A stretch of DNA of 64,000 nt. It comes from Paramarasmius palmivorus (Eukaryota; Basidiomycota; Agaricomycetes; Agaricales; Marasmiaceae). Numbering within the stretch: position 1 is the first letter of the stretch; each line of letters begins with the position of its first letter. The stretch covers positions 248,001 to 312,000 of the forward strand of contig JAYKXP010000013.1 of assembly GCA_037176845.1 (NCBI GenBank), read 5' to 3'. Both the position numbers and the translations under genes were made by a program. This document shows, piece by piece, positions 1 through 11,723 of this stretch. Below the pieces are notes generated by a model. It had not been told where the DNA came from, did not search any database, and saw nothing but the letters and a program-made list of their open reading frames with translations.

Positions 1-1571
1 TTTGCGGTGGTGCGAGGGTGCGAGAGCTGGCGTTTTCTTTGTGAAAAAATCAGATTGCAGAGATCCTTGCATCTGGTACCAGAAACGAGTTTGAATAGGG
101 GTTGACGGAGCCGTATTGCAGGCGTGAGTCAATGAGGTGAGAGTAGAAACCTGGTGCAGAACTGCAAGGGGTAATTCAGTACGAACGAATGCGAGACGTA
201 GAAGAAAAACAAGAGTTGCGCTTAGTCAGCGCTTGGACTCGGACGTGAAGATGCCGGCTCGCCGAGGTGCCGAAGGCCCGGCACAGCACCGGGAAATCGG
301 CTATGGTTCAGTTACTACATCGGCATGTAATCTTGGAGCTCTTCTGACCTGGCTATGGCTTGCATTCATCGATAGATTAGATGTCCTTTCCTTGTTGTAA
401 AACAGAAGTATTTCGCGGAAGAACAGGCGATGGCGTTGAGGGACAGTTAACGGTCGGCCGAACCGGAGACGCGATTCGGAGATCTCGTAGTCATGCGATG
501 TCTCCCACGATATCTCTCACCACAACTTCCACCAAGTACTCGAGTGCGTCGCTGTTTACTTGACACACAGCGATTCTGCTTCATACAACACTATGACCTT
601 CAAATGACTCTGCTGGAATGACCTTCCTCGCCTCATTGAAGAGAAATATTGTGGTAATCTGAGGCATACTTGAATGGCGTCGAAACACTCGCTCAAAGAA
701 ATTTGCTAGCGAGATCATATTTGCCAGGCCAAGCAGACCTCGTTTAACTTTGTATGAATGGGATGACAAGCAGATTTGCGGCAGAGCCCGCTCACAACGC
801 ACCTGACTAGGAGATGCAGCTCACTTGTTTCTCAATCTTCTCCTACGACATCGGCCACGGTGTGTCCCACATTACTTTTCTGTTTATCCAAACGACTGAT
901 GGGGGGCATACCGGATCCGTATCTTCTTTGGCCACGCTTTACATGCACATTCGTACCCCGTGACTTTCTTAATCTTATACTGGGTACCCAAGTCAATAGC
1001 TCGAAGACAAACTAAGTACCACCGTGGCGTTCATATCTCTCTATCCCGAGCATGCTATGACGGCAGTCGCGGTTCATCGAGGGACCTACCTTAGTTTGGG
1101 TGTATCTCTTCCCGCTGGCTTAGCCTGGCTGCCGATGCATTCATGGCTAGTACAACAGACTTCACTATACAGAACGAGAAAAGATCTATCTCATCCCTCC
1201 CCGAGTATTAATCCTGAGCATTTTCTCTGGGATGCAAGATGTGCAAGAGGCTTAGCAACGACTCGCGCTCGAGGCTTGCTCATCGGTTCATGGCTATTCT
1301 GGACCTGTTACTTACAGTGCCGTACATCTCATTTCTCTATATATTTGAGTTCAAGAAACAATTATACAGCATTTATTTATACCGTAAATTTGCGCACTGC
1401 ACAGTCGCCTGGGAAATCCGAGGCAAGATAATGACACGTGCTGCGGTCAGGGCTGTACCGCCGACCGCTGCGATCAATCAATCGCCCAATGTCTTCCCCA
1501 AGGTTCCATTACCAACCTCCATATTTCTTTTTCTCCCACATATCGGAACTCTTTGACATTTATCCATCACC
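1..1571. other. No supported gene
   Basis: Short reading frames occur on both strands but none shows a recognisable domain, plausible splice chain or continuity with a neighbour. The last ~150 bases before 1572 are pyrimidine-rich, as often seen just upstream of fungal start codons, and may belong to the promoter of the next gene. Confidence 0.5.
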
Positions 1572-2968
1572 ATGATATACAAGACTCCGTTGCCTGATGT
1601 CGACCCAGCAGATGCACCCCCGTCATACGAAACAACTGTTCAGGACAGCCAACAAGCGTCAAGTTCGACACCTAGAGATACCAAAACCCCCGTGATATTC
1701 GAGCAGAACGCCGGGAATAGACAAGATATCATACAAGGATCATCGGGGATACGGACGGAAGGATTTGGTTCGAAGGGAAAGGGAAAGGCATCGAGCAGTT
1801 GGTGGGGTGGTTTTGGGATGTCTCGTACGACCAAGGAAGTGCGGACAACAGTTCTGGGGATTATACGAGACGTGGTGAAGGAGTATAGCGGTGCAGACGC
1901 GCAAAAGGCAGCGGCGGCCAAGAGCATCCTCCAGAGCTGTGCTGAGGCTTGTGCAGGGCAGGATCTCTCGTTTTCGTCGTTATTGCAAGAAAAGTCGATA
2001 GAAGGGCACACACCGATATACTGGGCCATAATCAACCGACCTCCGGATTCATCTTCGTCTTCGGGCCCGTCAGATCTCTTGACGTCGCTGCTGTCGTTTG
2101 CAGCGCCGTTAGAGCCTGTTACGCTCTCAGAAACGCGGCTGGCGTGTTTGAGTACGTCGGACCAGGCGCTGTTCCAGAGATTGAGGCTGTCACCAGATTT
2201 TGCACCTCTATCGGGGACGGACTCCATGGTCCTCGGGGAGAATACGATACCAGATGAAGTGGAGGTGCACAATATACCTGGCGACGAAGGAGCGTTTGTG
2301 GTGGATTTCAAACTCATGCAGTTCCAGAAGAGGATGAAGGTCTCGAAGGAAGTTGGGATAGAGTTTATCGCACGAGGTAAACCTCCCTATTCGTATGCTT
2401 TCGGCTGTTGAACTCGCTTCACCTCAGGTCGTATGTGGAAGCTTGCTTTCTGTGTTACACAAAAAGCCTACGTTCACCATAACATACCTCATATCGGAAC
2501 ATGGTATATCAGCTTGTCTCTACTCGAAAATAGCCCTCCGACCTGGATAGACTCCCGGCTCCTCATACCCGATGCTTCACTAAACGTCCCACCTCCAGGT
2601 GACCAGTCTCTCCTGGAGGCCGATACACCCACATCGGCGACACCTCCTCCTTCAACTTCCTTCTTCAGCAGAGTCAGCAACACGCATCCAAAACCCAAGC
2701 CGACCATCTCCTTACGGCTCCTCTCTAGAGACCAGCTTACACCGAATGTCAGGTATTCACATACCCCAGAGCACGATCTATCTGGCGTTGGATAACAGCT
2801 TGATGGCTAACAGCTTGCAGTACGCGTAAGTTGTCTCCACTTCGATCGCAGCTCCAAGTCTAACCCGTTTCTCTTAGTGGAAGTTCATATATCAGTGCAG
2901 ACGACTCTTTGCGAGGTCGTTTCGAAGCGAAGCTCGCCAAACCTGAAGCAGAATGTATCATTTGCTAG
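1572..2968 (+). CDS. PPxY/CaaX-tail protein, paralogue A (apparent frame break)
   Basis: I do not recognise a named family. Three exons are supported: 1572-2376, 2428 to about 2825, and 2878-2968. An early PPSYE motif (about 1617-1631) is a PPxY motif that could bind WW domains such as those of Rsp5-type ubiquitin ligases. A central conserved block (CAEAC...LLQEK...GHTPIYWAI) resembles an ankyrin-like segment. The last four residues are C-I-I-C, a CaaX-like prenylation box, preceded by RFEAKLAKPE. The same architecture and intron positions occur in the next gene. Between about 2739 and 2750 the homology moves from one frame to the next (+1) with no plausible intron, so this copy is either frameshifted or carries a sequence error. 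Prenylation and WW binding are inference. Confidence 0.6.
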
Positions 2969-3430
2969 CCGCCGTCGAGTTCCACTTTGAGTACGATACC
3001 CCTATCGATGTACATTGTCAGTAAAGACAAAACCTAATTGTTTCATCCGATATGTGTGCGGCATTGTGCTGCCAGCAACTGGATACATAGTTGTCTAGTC
3101 GACGAGAACCCAAGAGTATAACGTATACATGTACCTGACCCCGGATTGAATCCGGCGCTCATATGACACATCTATCAGCCGCGCATTGGCCGCGCACCGC
3201 CTTTTCCATCAAAAGCTCTCGAGCGTCTCACGTTTAGTTCATAATGCCATCCCTGTGCCGACCTTCCCTTTCCTCACTTTCACTTCTTGCGGGCAACGTT
3301 GACCACCGCAGTACTTTTAACAGCTTTTTCATTTACCCAGCTTCTATCCCTTGCGCAGTCTTATAACATCGACGATCGTCATCACATCTTCTCGAAACAC
3401 GCGCTGGGGCCAATTGAACAAGATTAAAAA
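2969..3430. other. Intergenic, promoter region of paralogue B
   Basis: No gene is seen. The 3' half is rich in C/T tracts and contains TTATAACATCGACG at about 3360, consistent with a fungal promoter and 5' UTR for the gene starting at 3431. No specific binding site can be assigned. Confidence 0.4.
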
Positions 3431-5526
3431 ATGATTGTCAACACAGAAAAAACTCTACCTCCTGCTCCTTCCTCGGGAGAGATCATGGCGCCCCAGGATA
3501 TGAGGAAGGGTATGAGGGAATGGACGGAGAAGGATAGGTTGAGAGAGATGCAGTGGGGTCTAGATGCGAATGGGAGACCTCATACCACTCCTCCATGGGT
3601 GCAGGTAACTGGACCTGGACCTTTTCCATCGACAGTCCCAGAAATAGATGCACCACCTTCATATGACTCCGTGGAACAAGCCAACCTGTCGGCGGCCTCA
3701 CCATCCGTCCTGAGGGGGCCCTCAGTTGCAGGCCCGAGTAATGCAGGACCTTCTCAACCCCCTCATTTCCATGCGACAAGGACCTACTCCACGCCAACAT
3801 ATCCCAACTTTCCCCAACCTCAGCCTCCTACAGACCCAGAACCCTTCGTCTTCCAACGCCCAAGGCAGATAGCTTCCTCTTCCCATCTTCGTACACATTC
3901 CAATTCACTACCTATACCATCGTCATCGCCGTCTCCTTCTCCTACTCTACGTCACATCGAATCAAAATACGTTGACCCCAGTGCATCTACGACATCCTTT
4001 AGCACCTCTACATCCACCGCTGTTGCCCAGTCCTCTACCACGGTCAATGAAACATCGACAACAGTCAACGCAACGTTATCGCCTCCCGTGTTTGTTCCCA
4101 AATCAAAGAAGGGGTGGTTTGGGAACAAAAAGCGCACTAAAAAGGAGGCCAGAGAGTGGGTGACAACTCAGGTCAGCGATCTCGTCCAACAAGCTCAATC
4201 TTCCCCTACCGACTTTTTCGAGACCGCTCGGAACGTTTTGGGCGGCTGCTCAGAGGCATGCGTTATACACAGCCTCTCGCTATCAGATATCCTGCAAGAA
4301 AAGTTCATCGAAGCACATACCCCCTTTTACTGGGCAGTAGTGCAGAGACCTACCTCTTCGGACTCGAGGGGTGCTATGCCCGATCTGCTTAGGGAGCTGT
4401 TGAGCTTCGGGACGCCTTTGACGGAAGAGACGAGGTCGGATATACGACGAGCGTGTCTCATGGTCAATGACCAAGGGCTGTTCCACGCGTTACGCTCGAC
4501 CAAGGATTACATGCCAGCTTCTGTTTCCCATAATATGATCTTTGGTGGTCGTCTACCACCTGACGAGATTGTCATTGAGGATAAGCCTGGAGGGGAGCAG
4601 GCGTTTGCGGCAAATTTGGAGATCGCATTCTTCCGGAAGCGTATGAATTTTGCGAAGGAGGTAGTCATAGAGTTCATCGCTCAGAGTAAGCCTTTCCCTG
4701 CTACTTGCCTATGTGAAACGGTAGCTGACGTTCTGTTACCTAGGGCGAATATGGCGACTGGCGTTCACTGCTCCCGAGAATAAGAAGGGACACGAAGAGC
4801 CTCATTGGAAGCTCACGCTTTCCTTGTTGGAGCATAGTCCACCTACCTACGTCGACTCAAGACTCATTATCCACGACTCGGCTTCAGTACCACCTCTCAT
4901 AGAAGGCTCCTTCACGGACGATTCTCCTGGTTCCAGTCCTACCACGTCCACTGCTCCACAATCCTCATACTCATCGCCATATTCCACTCCACCTCCCAAG
5001 ACATTGCACCAATCCCAGAGTGCCTACTTCTACCCCTCTCAAAACGAGTTCTACCCTGGATACCTCAGAGGCACAAGCGTGGCTGCTGAGGACAAAGATC
5101 GTCGAGCAAGTATCGCTATCCCTGGAAGCAGCGCTACATTAGTCAACAGACGAGACATGCACCCTCCAAGAACCGATTCCAACTCGTCTACAGCGACAAC
5201 GGGATCCAAGAAAAAGAAGGGCAAAGTGTTAAACTTGGATAACCTTGGATCCGACAAGCCTAAACCCGACGTGACGATTCGTCTCAAGGCATCGTCAATG
5301 ATCACCCCAGGCAAGAAGGAAATCGAGGTTTCGCTGGAAGATGGTACCCTTATGGGGACAACGTTGAGGTCGCCGTGAGTTGTTTTGCTGCCTATATGTT
5401 TCGCCGAGTTTCTGAATGTCGTTTTCTATAATCAGGAACAGCACGTACATATCCGCGGAAGAGACTCTGAAGGCGAGGTTTGAGGCTAGACTTGCGAAAC
5501 CGGAGTCGGATTGTGTCATTTGCTAA
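3431..5526 (+). CDS. PPxY/CaaX-tail protein, paralogue B
   Basis: This is the intact tandem paralogue of the gene at 1572. Exons are 3431-4685, 4744-5374 and 5436-5526, all with GT-AG borders and matching phases. Visible features in order: a PPSYD motif (about 3651-3667), a Ser/Thr/Pro-rich low-complexity region, a basic patch KSKKGWFGNKKRTKKEA, the conserved block SEACVIHSLSLSDILQEK...AHTPFYWAV, a second block across intron 1 (IEFIAQ then RIWRLAF), another S/T/P-rich linker, and the end RFEARLAKPE...C-V-I-C. The tail fits a CaaX box, suggesting membrane anchoring by a prenyl group; PPxY suggests a WW-domain partner. Both roles are inferred. About 650 aa. It may be an adaptor-type protein, but no enzyme motif is seen. 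Confidence 0.75.
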
Positions 5527-5874
5527 TATCTGAGTTCGAGATTTGCGATGGACGTCCCTCAATGACGATCAAAGACGCGGACATATCTTTCTGGAAGAAC
5601 GATTTTATTTATACTGCTATATATCCTATGCTGTATCATATCATACTAGGATGGATTTCACGTTCATGATGCTAAAAATACCAGTAACCGTGACGGGCCC
5701 TGGACGACGGAACACGACCTGAGGCTCTGACACAAGAGGCCGGCTTCCGATCATATGGTGGTAGCATGCAAATTCGGATGCCTGACTGGTTTCAAGTCAT
5801 GTTCCGCATTCCGAATGCCCTTATAACCAGTCCTGTTTTTTTATATGCCTCGTATATTCCCCGGGCCCGCTGCC
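5527..5874. other. Intergenic, pectinesterase promoter region
   Basis: No gene is seen. An AT-rich stretch follows the stop of the previous gene (about 5600-5660, probable 3' UTR), and a TTATAACCAG element lies at about 5820, some 50 bases before the chosen start of the pectinesterase. Confidence 0.4.
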
Positions 5875-7269
5875 ATGGCTAAAGCTACTTTTCTTCTGGT
5901 CGTTTTCCTGCAATTCTTCTTACTCACAACCACTTATGGCGCAAGCATCGCAAAACGCAATTCGCCACCTGCTGGAGCTCTCATCGTGAAGCCAAAGGGA
6001 GACAAGAACAAGGGTGAATTCAGCAAGATCCAGGATGCTGTTGATTCGTTGCCTAAAGATGGGTCGAGCCAAGTGATTTATATCTATGCTGGTGCGTAAT
6101 AACAATCCATATTTCGAGCAAATACTAAGGATAATTTTCTGGTAGGCACATACAAAGAACAAGTATCGATATCTAGTGGTGGTCCTCTTACCGTGAGTAG
6201 TATTACACGTTACGCCTGGAGAGACATTCAAGGCCGGCTTTCTATAGATCATTGGTCAGACCAGCGACTCGTCGATTTATTCTGGAAACACGGTCACAAT
6301 CACCCACAGTTCTTCACAAGGACAGACAGGTAATGACGATGCCACTGGAACCCTTCGTGTGCACAGAGATAACTTCAAGCTATACAACATCAATTTGAAA
6401 AACACGGTACGTACAGCATAGTTCACGTCTCCCATAATGTAACTAATTCGTTGAGTCGTAGTTTGGCCAAGCGTCATCAGGTGGACAAGCTCTGGCACTG
6501 AGCGCCTACGGAAAGAATCAAGGTTTCTACGGTGTCGCAATGTACAGGTAGGCCACCTACCACCATGACGCTCATCAATCGTCAAACGACATTTTCCAAT
6601 CTAGTTACCAAGACACCGTTCTCGTGAATACTGGTTCTCAGTTCTTCGGCAAATGCTATATCGAAGGTGCTGTCGACTACATATTTGGTCAGCATGCACG
6701 ATCCTTCTTCCACAAGTGCAAGCTTTCGTCGATTGGTGCGGGATCTATCACCGCACATGGTCCATCTGCTTCGGACAATAGCATCAGTAAGTTTCGCGTT
6801 GGTTAAATGAAAGTGCTTCGGTTTACCTGTATCTCTTTCAGTGGTAATCGACCAATCCGAATTGTTGCAGGGAAAGGGGACCTGACTGGCAAAGTGTACT
6901 TGGGTCGACCATGGTCAGAATATGCTCAGTACGTTGAACTCGCCTTTTCCATGTTATAATGAAGGTAACAGAGTCACTGCAGCGTTGGGTACACGTCTTG
7001 CACACTGGGAGATCTTATCAATGGTGCTGGATGGTCCCAGTGGCAGAATGGAGACCCCCGCACCGGTCATGTTCAGTTTGTGGAATATCAGAGCTCGGGT
7101 GAGTACCCCCTCCGACGAAGGAGATTCGTATCTCACAGAGAATTGAACAGGTGCCGGTGCTTCAGGAACAAGAGCAATAGGCAAACGAGTGAACAACAAT
7201 GCTGGGTACACTATTGACGACGTGCTTGGAGGCAGTTGGCAACAATGGGTTGACACGAGTTACTACTAG
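5875..7269 (+). CDS. Secreted pectin methylesterase (carbohydrate esterase family 8)
   Basis: Pectinesterases remove methyl esters from homogalacturonan in plant cell walls. The ATG at 5875 opens a clear signal peptide (MAKATFLLVVFLQFFLLTTT); an in-frame ATG at 5845 is possible but would bury it. At least seven exons are seen. Family hallmarks: GTYKEQV near the start, GQALAL with the conserved Gln, YQDT (catalytic Gln/Asp region), GAVDYIFG with the nucleophile Asp, LGRPWSEYA with the substrate Arg, and the C-terminal LGGSWQQWVDTSYY before the stop. Length and motif order are those of a fungal CE8 enzyme. One junction (about 6787-6872) is odd: the nearest acceptor yields a stop, and a frame-preserving chain needs a later acceptor that drops the VIDQSELLQ segment expected in the family, so a 1-nt loss or alternative splicing is possible. 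It suggests a plant-associated or litter-degrading fungus. Confidence 0.85.
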
Positions 7270-7377
7270 AGATCTAATAATATTGGTCATTAACCGAGAA
7301 CTGTGCATGTGTCCAATACAAAGTTCAAACCTAGAATATGTATTGCTGTGCTCCAAGGATGCATCAAAGGGACTCTT

Positions 7378-8671
7378 CATCAGGTGCCTTCTGAAGTAAT
7401 CGAACTATTCTACATAAAGTGACTTAGTTTATAGAAAAGAAACATGATTATGACATACCGTTTTATCTTGCCGCTTCGCTTCAGAGTAAATCAATACGAG
7501 GATAAGAAACACCTCGTCCTCGACCAGTGCTGCACCTTTGATTCGTAATTTCGGTGCCCTGGATTTGGTGAAAAGATGTGGGCGGAACGGTACTTGGAAT
7601 CGTCCAACCACCCCTTCTTGGTCTTCTCCGTGATCATCAGCACTACCCGCCGGATCTAGAGTCGTCGAGCCGTCACCGTTGGATGGATCGATATTGATGG
7701 CATGGAGTCGGTTGAGAGCGTGTCGGTCTTGGTTGTTCTCAGCGACATTCACGGACGTGCTCCGGCGTGGAACATGTGTGGCCTACGAATGTTAGAGCAT
7801 TGACTCGGGTTCGTGTGGTGGTTCGAGCATTAGATAGGGAAAGGGGAAACGTACCAAAAAGGGGGGGGAAAACAACAAGGTGGGGGGGGGGGGAGTTTAT
7901 TTGATTTAGTTTTTATAAACAAAAAAAAAAACGAACCAAAAACCTACAACCACGTGCAGGGCGTTGGGAGATTTGCGGGTGAGTTCGTTACTTAGTGGTA
8001 TTAGATAACACAAAGGAACAACACTTTTTTATAGGTTTTGTGATAGGTTAACCCACTGGAAGACAGGGACAAAAAAAAAAACGGCCAGAACAGGCAAACA
8101 ATAACTCCACCACATTAAACACGCCACATTGTTTATTAATCGGGAAGCCCCAACAAAAATGGAGGGAAACGACAGGGGAGATCCTACCAATTCGTGTCGT
8201 AGTAAAGAATTCTGTTATTGATATTGAACAAACCACCACACTAAGGAACGACCACCCCCCGACCCAAACTCATCGTTCTTGAACCGCACATCATATTCCT
8301 TTCGCTCGCTGGACCACTGCCATCGCCTGACGCTGATGTTTCACTGAGTTACATCTATCTGTCAAAGATTCTTTCTCGACTCACTTGCTGAAATAGCCGC
8401 CCTTCCGTTTCTTTAGGTCGGCGATCTTCTTCCTGACTCCATTCACTTCCATGATCTTCTCTCTCCAGTTGATTGATCCTACGTTGACACCGGTAGCAGG
8501 GCCAGCTACCGATTGCCTACGGCCAGGTAAGGGATTTGTATCCTTGAGTACTGTGAGACGTCGGCCACGAAAGCCGTAAGTTGTTTCTAGGGTGTAGATG
8601 ACAGCGTCATCAAGTGTGGTATGGAGTTTGGCATTTAGTACGTTGGATTTGTTGTCGAAAATGACCTCCAT
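7378..8671 (-). CDS. DUF6593-like protein, three or more exons
   Basis: DUF6593 proteins are small basidiomycete proteins of unknown function. Exon 1 (8671-8385) starts with MEVIFDNKSNVLNAK and contains YTLETTYGFRGRRLTVLK, followed by INWREKI, as in the family. A GTGAGT donor ends it. A middle exon beginning at 8332 (after acceptor AACATCAG) reads VRRWQWSSERKEYDVRFKND in phase. The last exon (about 7782 downward) contains GRFQVPFRPHLF and the C-terminal hydrophobic strand VEDEVFLILVLIY that ends the domain; a GTATGT donor after the Lys-Arg-Gln-Asp-Lys segment suggests a short final exon ending near 7378. The end of the middle exon is not resolved, because the intervening stretch holds long homopolymers. 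It is convergent with the pectinesterase. Confidence 0.6.
7855..7935. repeat. Homopolymer-rich G and A tract
   Basis: Runs of A5G8, G12 and A12 follow one another within about 80 bases, with another A12 run at about 8070-8082. They lie in an intron of the DUF6593 gene. They are simple sequence or a low-quality assembly patch; no coding is seen. Confidence 0.6.
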
Positions 8672-9251
8672 AGTGGCTCGTGAAAAGGGACGTAGTTATA
8701 GTTCTGGGAAGTCACGGTTACCCACAGCATCTGCCAGCACGAGAAGAGCATACCCAGGGGTGTAAAGCGCTCAAATGACGCGAGTAATGGAGTGGAAGCT
8801 TCTTTTGAAAACGCGTACTTCTATCAATGTTTCTGGAACGCTCCTTATCTCGAGGGAGACGTCTTGAGTAGAGGCATGCAATGATAGTGAATGCGCAATG
8901 AATTGCAGGAAATGGAAGACCAGGAAACGGTCAAGATGGCCGTTGAGGGAAGAGAACGAAAATGGTCTGTGCGCGTGCCTATTTGCCGAATGAGTGCCGT
9001 TTCTAATTATAGAAGAAAACTCCCATCACGTTTTAAGACACGCAGGAAAACATGTGCCTATACCGCGTGTCGCGAGACCCCAGTTAGGCTATCTATTATA
9101 GATTACAAGCATATCTGAGATCCTCTTACACCTTTAATTTCATAAATAGGTAATACATCGTACTAATACTCATAGTGGTTAATCTAGGGGGATATTCGAT
9201 CTGAGCAGGGTGCAGAAAGCTGGATGCGACGGACTAGTGATGGGCTACATA
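8672..9251. other. Intergenic, no gene seen
   Basis: A short plus-strand frame at 8891-9118 has no recognisable content and no splice partner. The stretch probably holds the promoter of the DUF6593 gene and the 3' UTR of the small gene at 9252-9755. Confidence 0.4.
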
Positions 9252-9755
9252 TTATACATATCGAGTTGGTGAAGGGCTACGCCTTTGTGCTTCTTCCATC
9301 TGACGCCGCTGTTCCACTTCAAAACGCTCTCTTTCAAGTCTGTTTTGCGCGAGTCTCTGTAGGGTATTCAGTGATCATTATAAAATCGAATATACTCCCT
9401 GTAACTTACATCTTTCATGGCCTGAACACTTGCCAAAAGTGTATCAAGGGTTGCTTCCGATATTTCGGTCACCTGTAGTTTGGATCAGCATCATTGCAAC
9501 TCACATGCATGCTAGCATACGTACCGTATCCCCCACTTGTCTACTGACTTCCCTAATACGAGCTCTCTCTTCCGCCCAATCTTGGTGACTCGAAGCTTGG
9601 CCGGCAGCCTGCGAAGTATCGTTGGAGGCTCCTGTGCCGATATGGTAATCGGTGCGTCGTCGATGACATTCGGAAAAGACAGAGTATTGATGGTGCTTGT
9701 GCCACCATGTTGCAGCACCAGCACCGATGAAGAACCAAAAGAGACGAGGAGACAT
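9252..9755 (-). CDS. Small single-pass membrane protein, basidiomycete type
   Basis: Three exons are supported: from ATG at 9755 to about 9525, then a short exon reading VTEISEATLDTLLASVQAMKD, then a last exon ending RRSPSPTRYV and stop at 9252. Each junction is GT-AG and keeps phase. The N-terminus SPRLFWFFIGAGAATWW is one hydrophobic segment, followed by a His-rich stretch, a polar linker with WAEERARIREVSRQ, and a charged Arg/Glu helix (RLERERFEVEQRRQMEEAQ) that could form a coiled coil. The total is about 130 aa. I recall small basidiomycete proteins with this start, but no function is known to me; organelle anchoring is only a guess. Confidence 0.65.
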
Positions 9756-10399
9756 GCTTGTAGTCAAGTTGAGAGTTGAGAGCCTTGATGTGGACAAAAG
9801 AGTTGTGATATCGATAATGGACTTGATGGTCAGTATTTAAATAGGGAGAGATGCTGATTTTGTCATTTGCGCAGTTCTAGGCGGAACATAAACGCGTACG
9901 TTCGGCCATTGTCTTGAGCTGCGAGAAGCCAGTGGTGGTCGATAGCAAACGCGCGTCACTTCGGCTATCGGAGTTGCGGCAATACGGCAACTCGACTCTA
10001 AAACAATGGACCATGGTCCGCGTAGACCATTGCCAGCGCCCTTCCAAAAGGGGCCGTGTGATTTTGTTTCGAACGTTCATGTTGCATCCAAAGCGGTGAG
10101 TCCACAGTTCCTCAGATTTTGGGGCAATCGAGCTTATAAGAGCTTATATTACCGCTATAGAACAAGGACAGCTTAATCCATGTTTCCATTATTCCCTGGA
10201 CATAAGGCAAGTGACCAATCAGGATCAATCCCTTGTCTTACAAGAAGCGCACAATAAAGACGCCCCTCCGAGTCACAATCATTATCGATGCCACGGTTGC
10301 TATGTAGGCGCTCACTATGGGCAATAAAAGGCGAAGGTCTGATAACGTGCGCCCCACATTCCTTTCTTCCACTGCCACAATCACTACAACCATTCTTCG
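9756..10399. other. Divergent intergenic region
   Basis: It separates the divergently transcribed genes at 9252-9755 and 10400-11723 and must hold both promoters. No further gene is supported; frames inside are antisense overlaps. No regulatory element can be named. Confidence 0.4.
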
Positions 10400-11723
10400 A
10401 TGTCCTGCGATTCCAAAGGTCATATACTGCATACCGAACTCGGCGAAATATACTCCGATCTTAACCTGACTGGGTTCTGGCCGGAGGATGATTGGAGCAC
10501 CCCAGTCCTGCTGGGAGATGGAAAGACGTATCATGCAACGCAAACCTTCAGCTTCCAAGCTCCCCCACAGGTCTTTTGTCTATCTGAAGGACTAATCGGG
10601 GAAGGAGAACTACGAATACAGAATTCTGACAATATCTTGGAGAATATGGTTTATTTTGATGTTGCGTTGCACTATACCAGTTCGGAGATCTTTGACGTCT
10701 TGAAAGTCGGTCTGGCTAGGTCGAGATTCACGCCACATTCTCTGGGACATGGTTTGATTCTCATGGTAAGATTCATCTATCATCATGATTGTCCCCGTTG
10801 ATTTCAGAGTTTCAGTCTGTTGGAAACGATGATCTATCGGAATATAATTGTAGAACGGTTGTCACCTGTTATCTCCCGGTTTCCATCACTCCGCCCTGTG
10901 CAAGTTCAAGAACTTCTACTCCAATCTGCCTTCTTTCAAGCAGACCGTCCAGTGCGTCGGCTCGGGAGAGACCATATTTTTGGACTCGTTCGTATCACAG
11001 GCTGCGTCAATGGACGTGAGAGTAAGTATGGGCATCAATAAATAAATTAGTGTCTCAACAAATTGTAGTCTCCGATTTTCGCAAGCCGTGTAACATTGCG
11101 CAGCTACGCTGATATCACAGCTGATGTGTTGCTAGCAAACGCTCACGAGAACGGAGAAGAGATGTCGACGAGTCGATTGGAAATGAGAACTGTGAAAGGG
11201 TGTGTGACATGTTCTTGAAGAGATACTTCTGTGAAATAACCTTACTATACATAGATCAATAAACGGCATTGTAAGATTCAGGGCATTCAAAGGATCGGTT
11301 ACGAGTGATACCGAAGAACATTGCATTCTCGCCACATCTGAATCTGGTTCCATCTCCCTATCAATACCACAGCCCGAGAAGTGTCTCTCCCAGAGAATCC
11401 AAAGGCGTAGGTCATCCAGAATCAATACACCGCGGCGAATGGTTTGCCGGCTTCGAGCTAGTACTCTTTACGGCGATGTGAACGTTGATGCTCGCGGAGA
11501 AAAGTTTGAAGCCCATTTCTCGGAATACACGGAAGACGGTTTTCTATCCGTGGAGAACCGCACTGGAAGGTCTCTTAGATTCGACGGGACAACGAAGAAT
11601 CATATCTTCGGCTTTGTCGACGGCATTTACTGGTCACACGATGAAGAGATTCCAGAATCCTCGACGAGATGTGGACGTATATCTCTGTCGACAAAGGAAG
11701 GTGATATATCGCTGCTGCTCTGA
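10400..11723 (+). CDS. Beta-rich DUF4097/adhesin-like protein
   Basis: Four exons join in phase: 10400-10765, 10854-11021, 11069-11199 and 11255-11723. The ATG at 10400 gives MSCDSKGHILHTELG. The product (about 375 aa) has no signal peptide or obvious membrane segment. The second half alternates short beta strands and small-residue turns of the type VKGSINGIVRF, ESGSISLSIP, STLYGDVNVDARG, CGRISLSTKEGDISLLL, resembling the repeated strands of DUF4097-type beta-helix proteins ('SxxGxIxxxI' ladders), which are common in fungi as hypothetical proteins. The fold assignment is inference from this pattern. No catalytic motif is seen. The first intron contains a competing acceptor at about 10807, but only the one ending at 10853 keeps the family-like frame. 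Confidence 0.65.

Noticed and set aside
1024..1556. Two overlapping plus-strand frames of 135 and 105 codons upstream of the first gene
   Set aside because: No domain, no splice partner and composition like translated non-coding DNA.
1640..2317. 225-codon minus-strand frame opposite paralogue A
   Set aside because: Antisense shadow of a coding exon that has a clear paralogue on the plus strand.
2960..2968. C-terminal CxIC as a zinc-binding pair
   Set aside because: A lone pair at the very C-terminus with Cys at position -4 fits a CaaX box better, and no second Cys pair is nearby.
3120..3175. Sequence resembling a tRNA T-arm (GGATTGAATCC)
   Set aside because: No matching acceptor stem, D-arm or anticodon stem around it.
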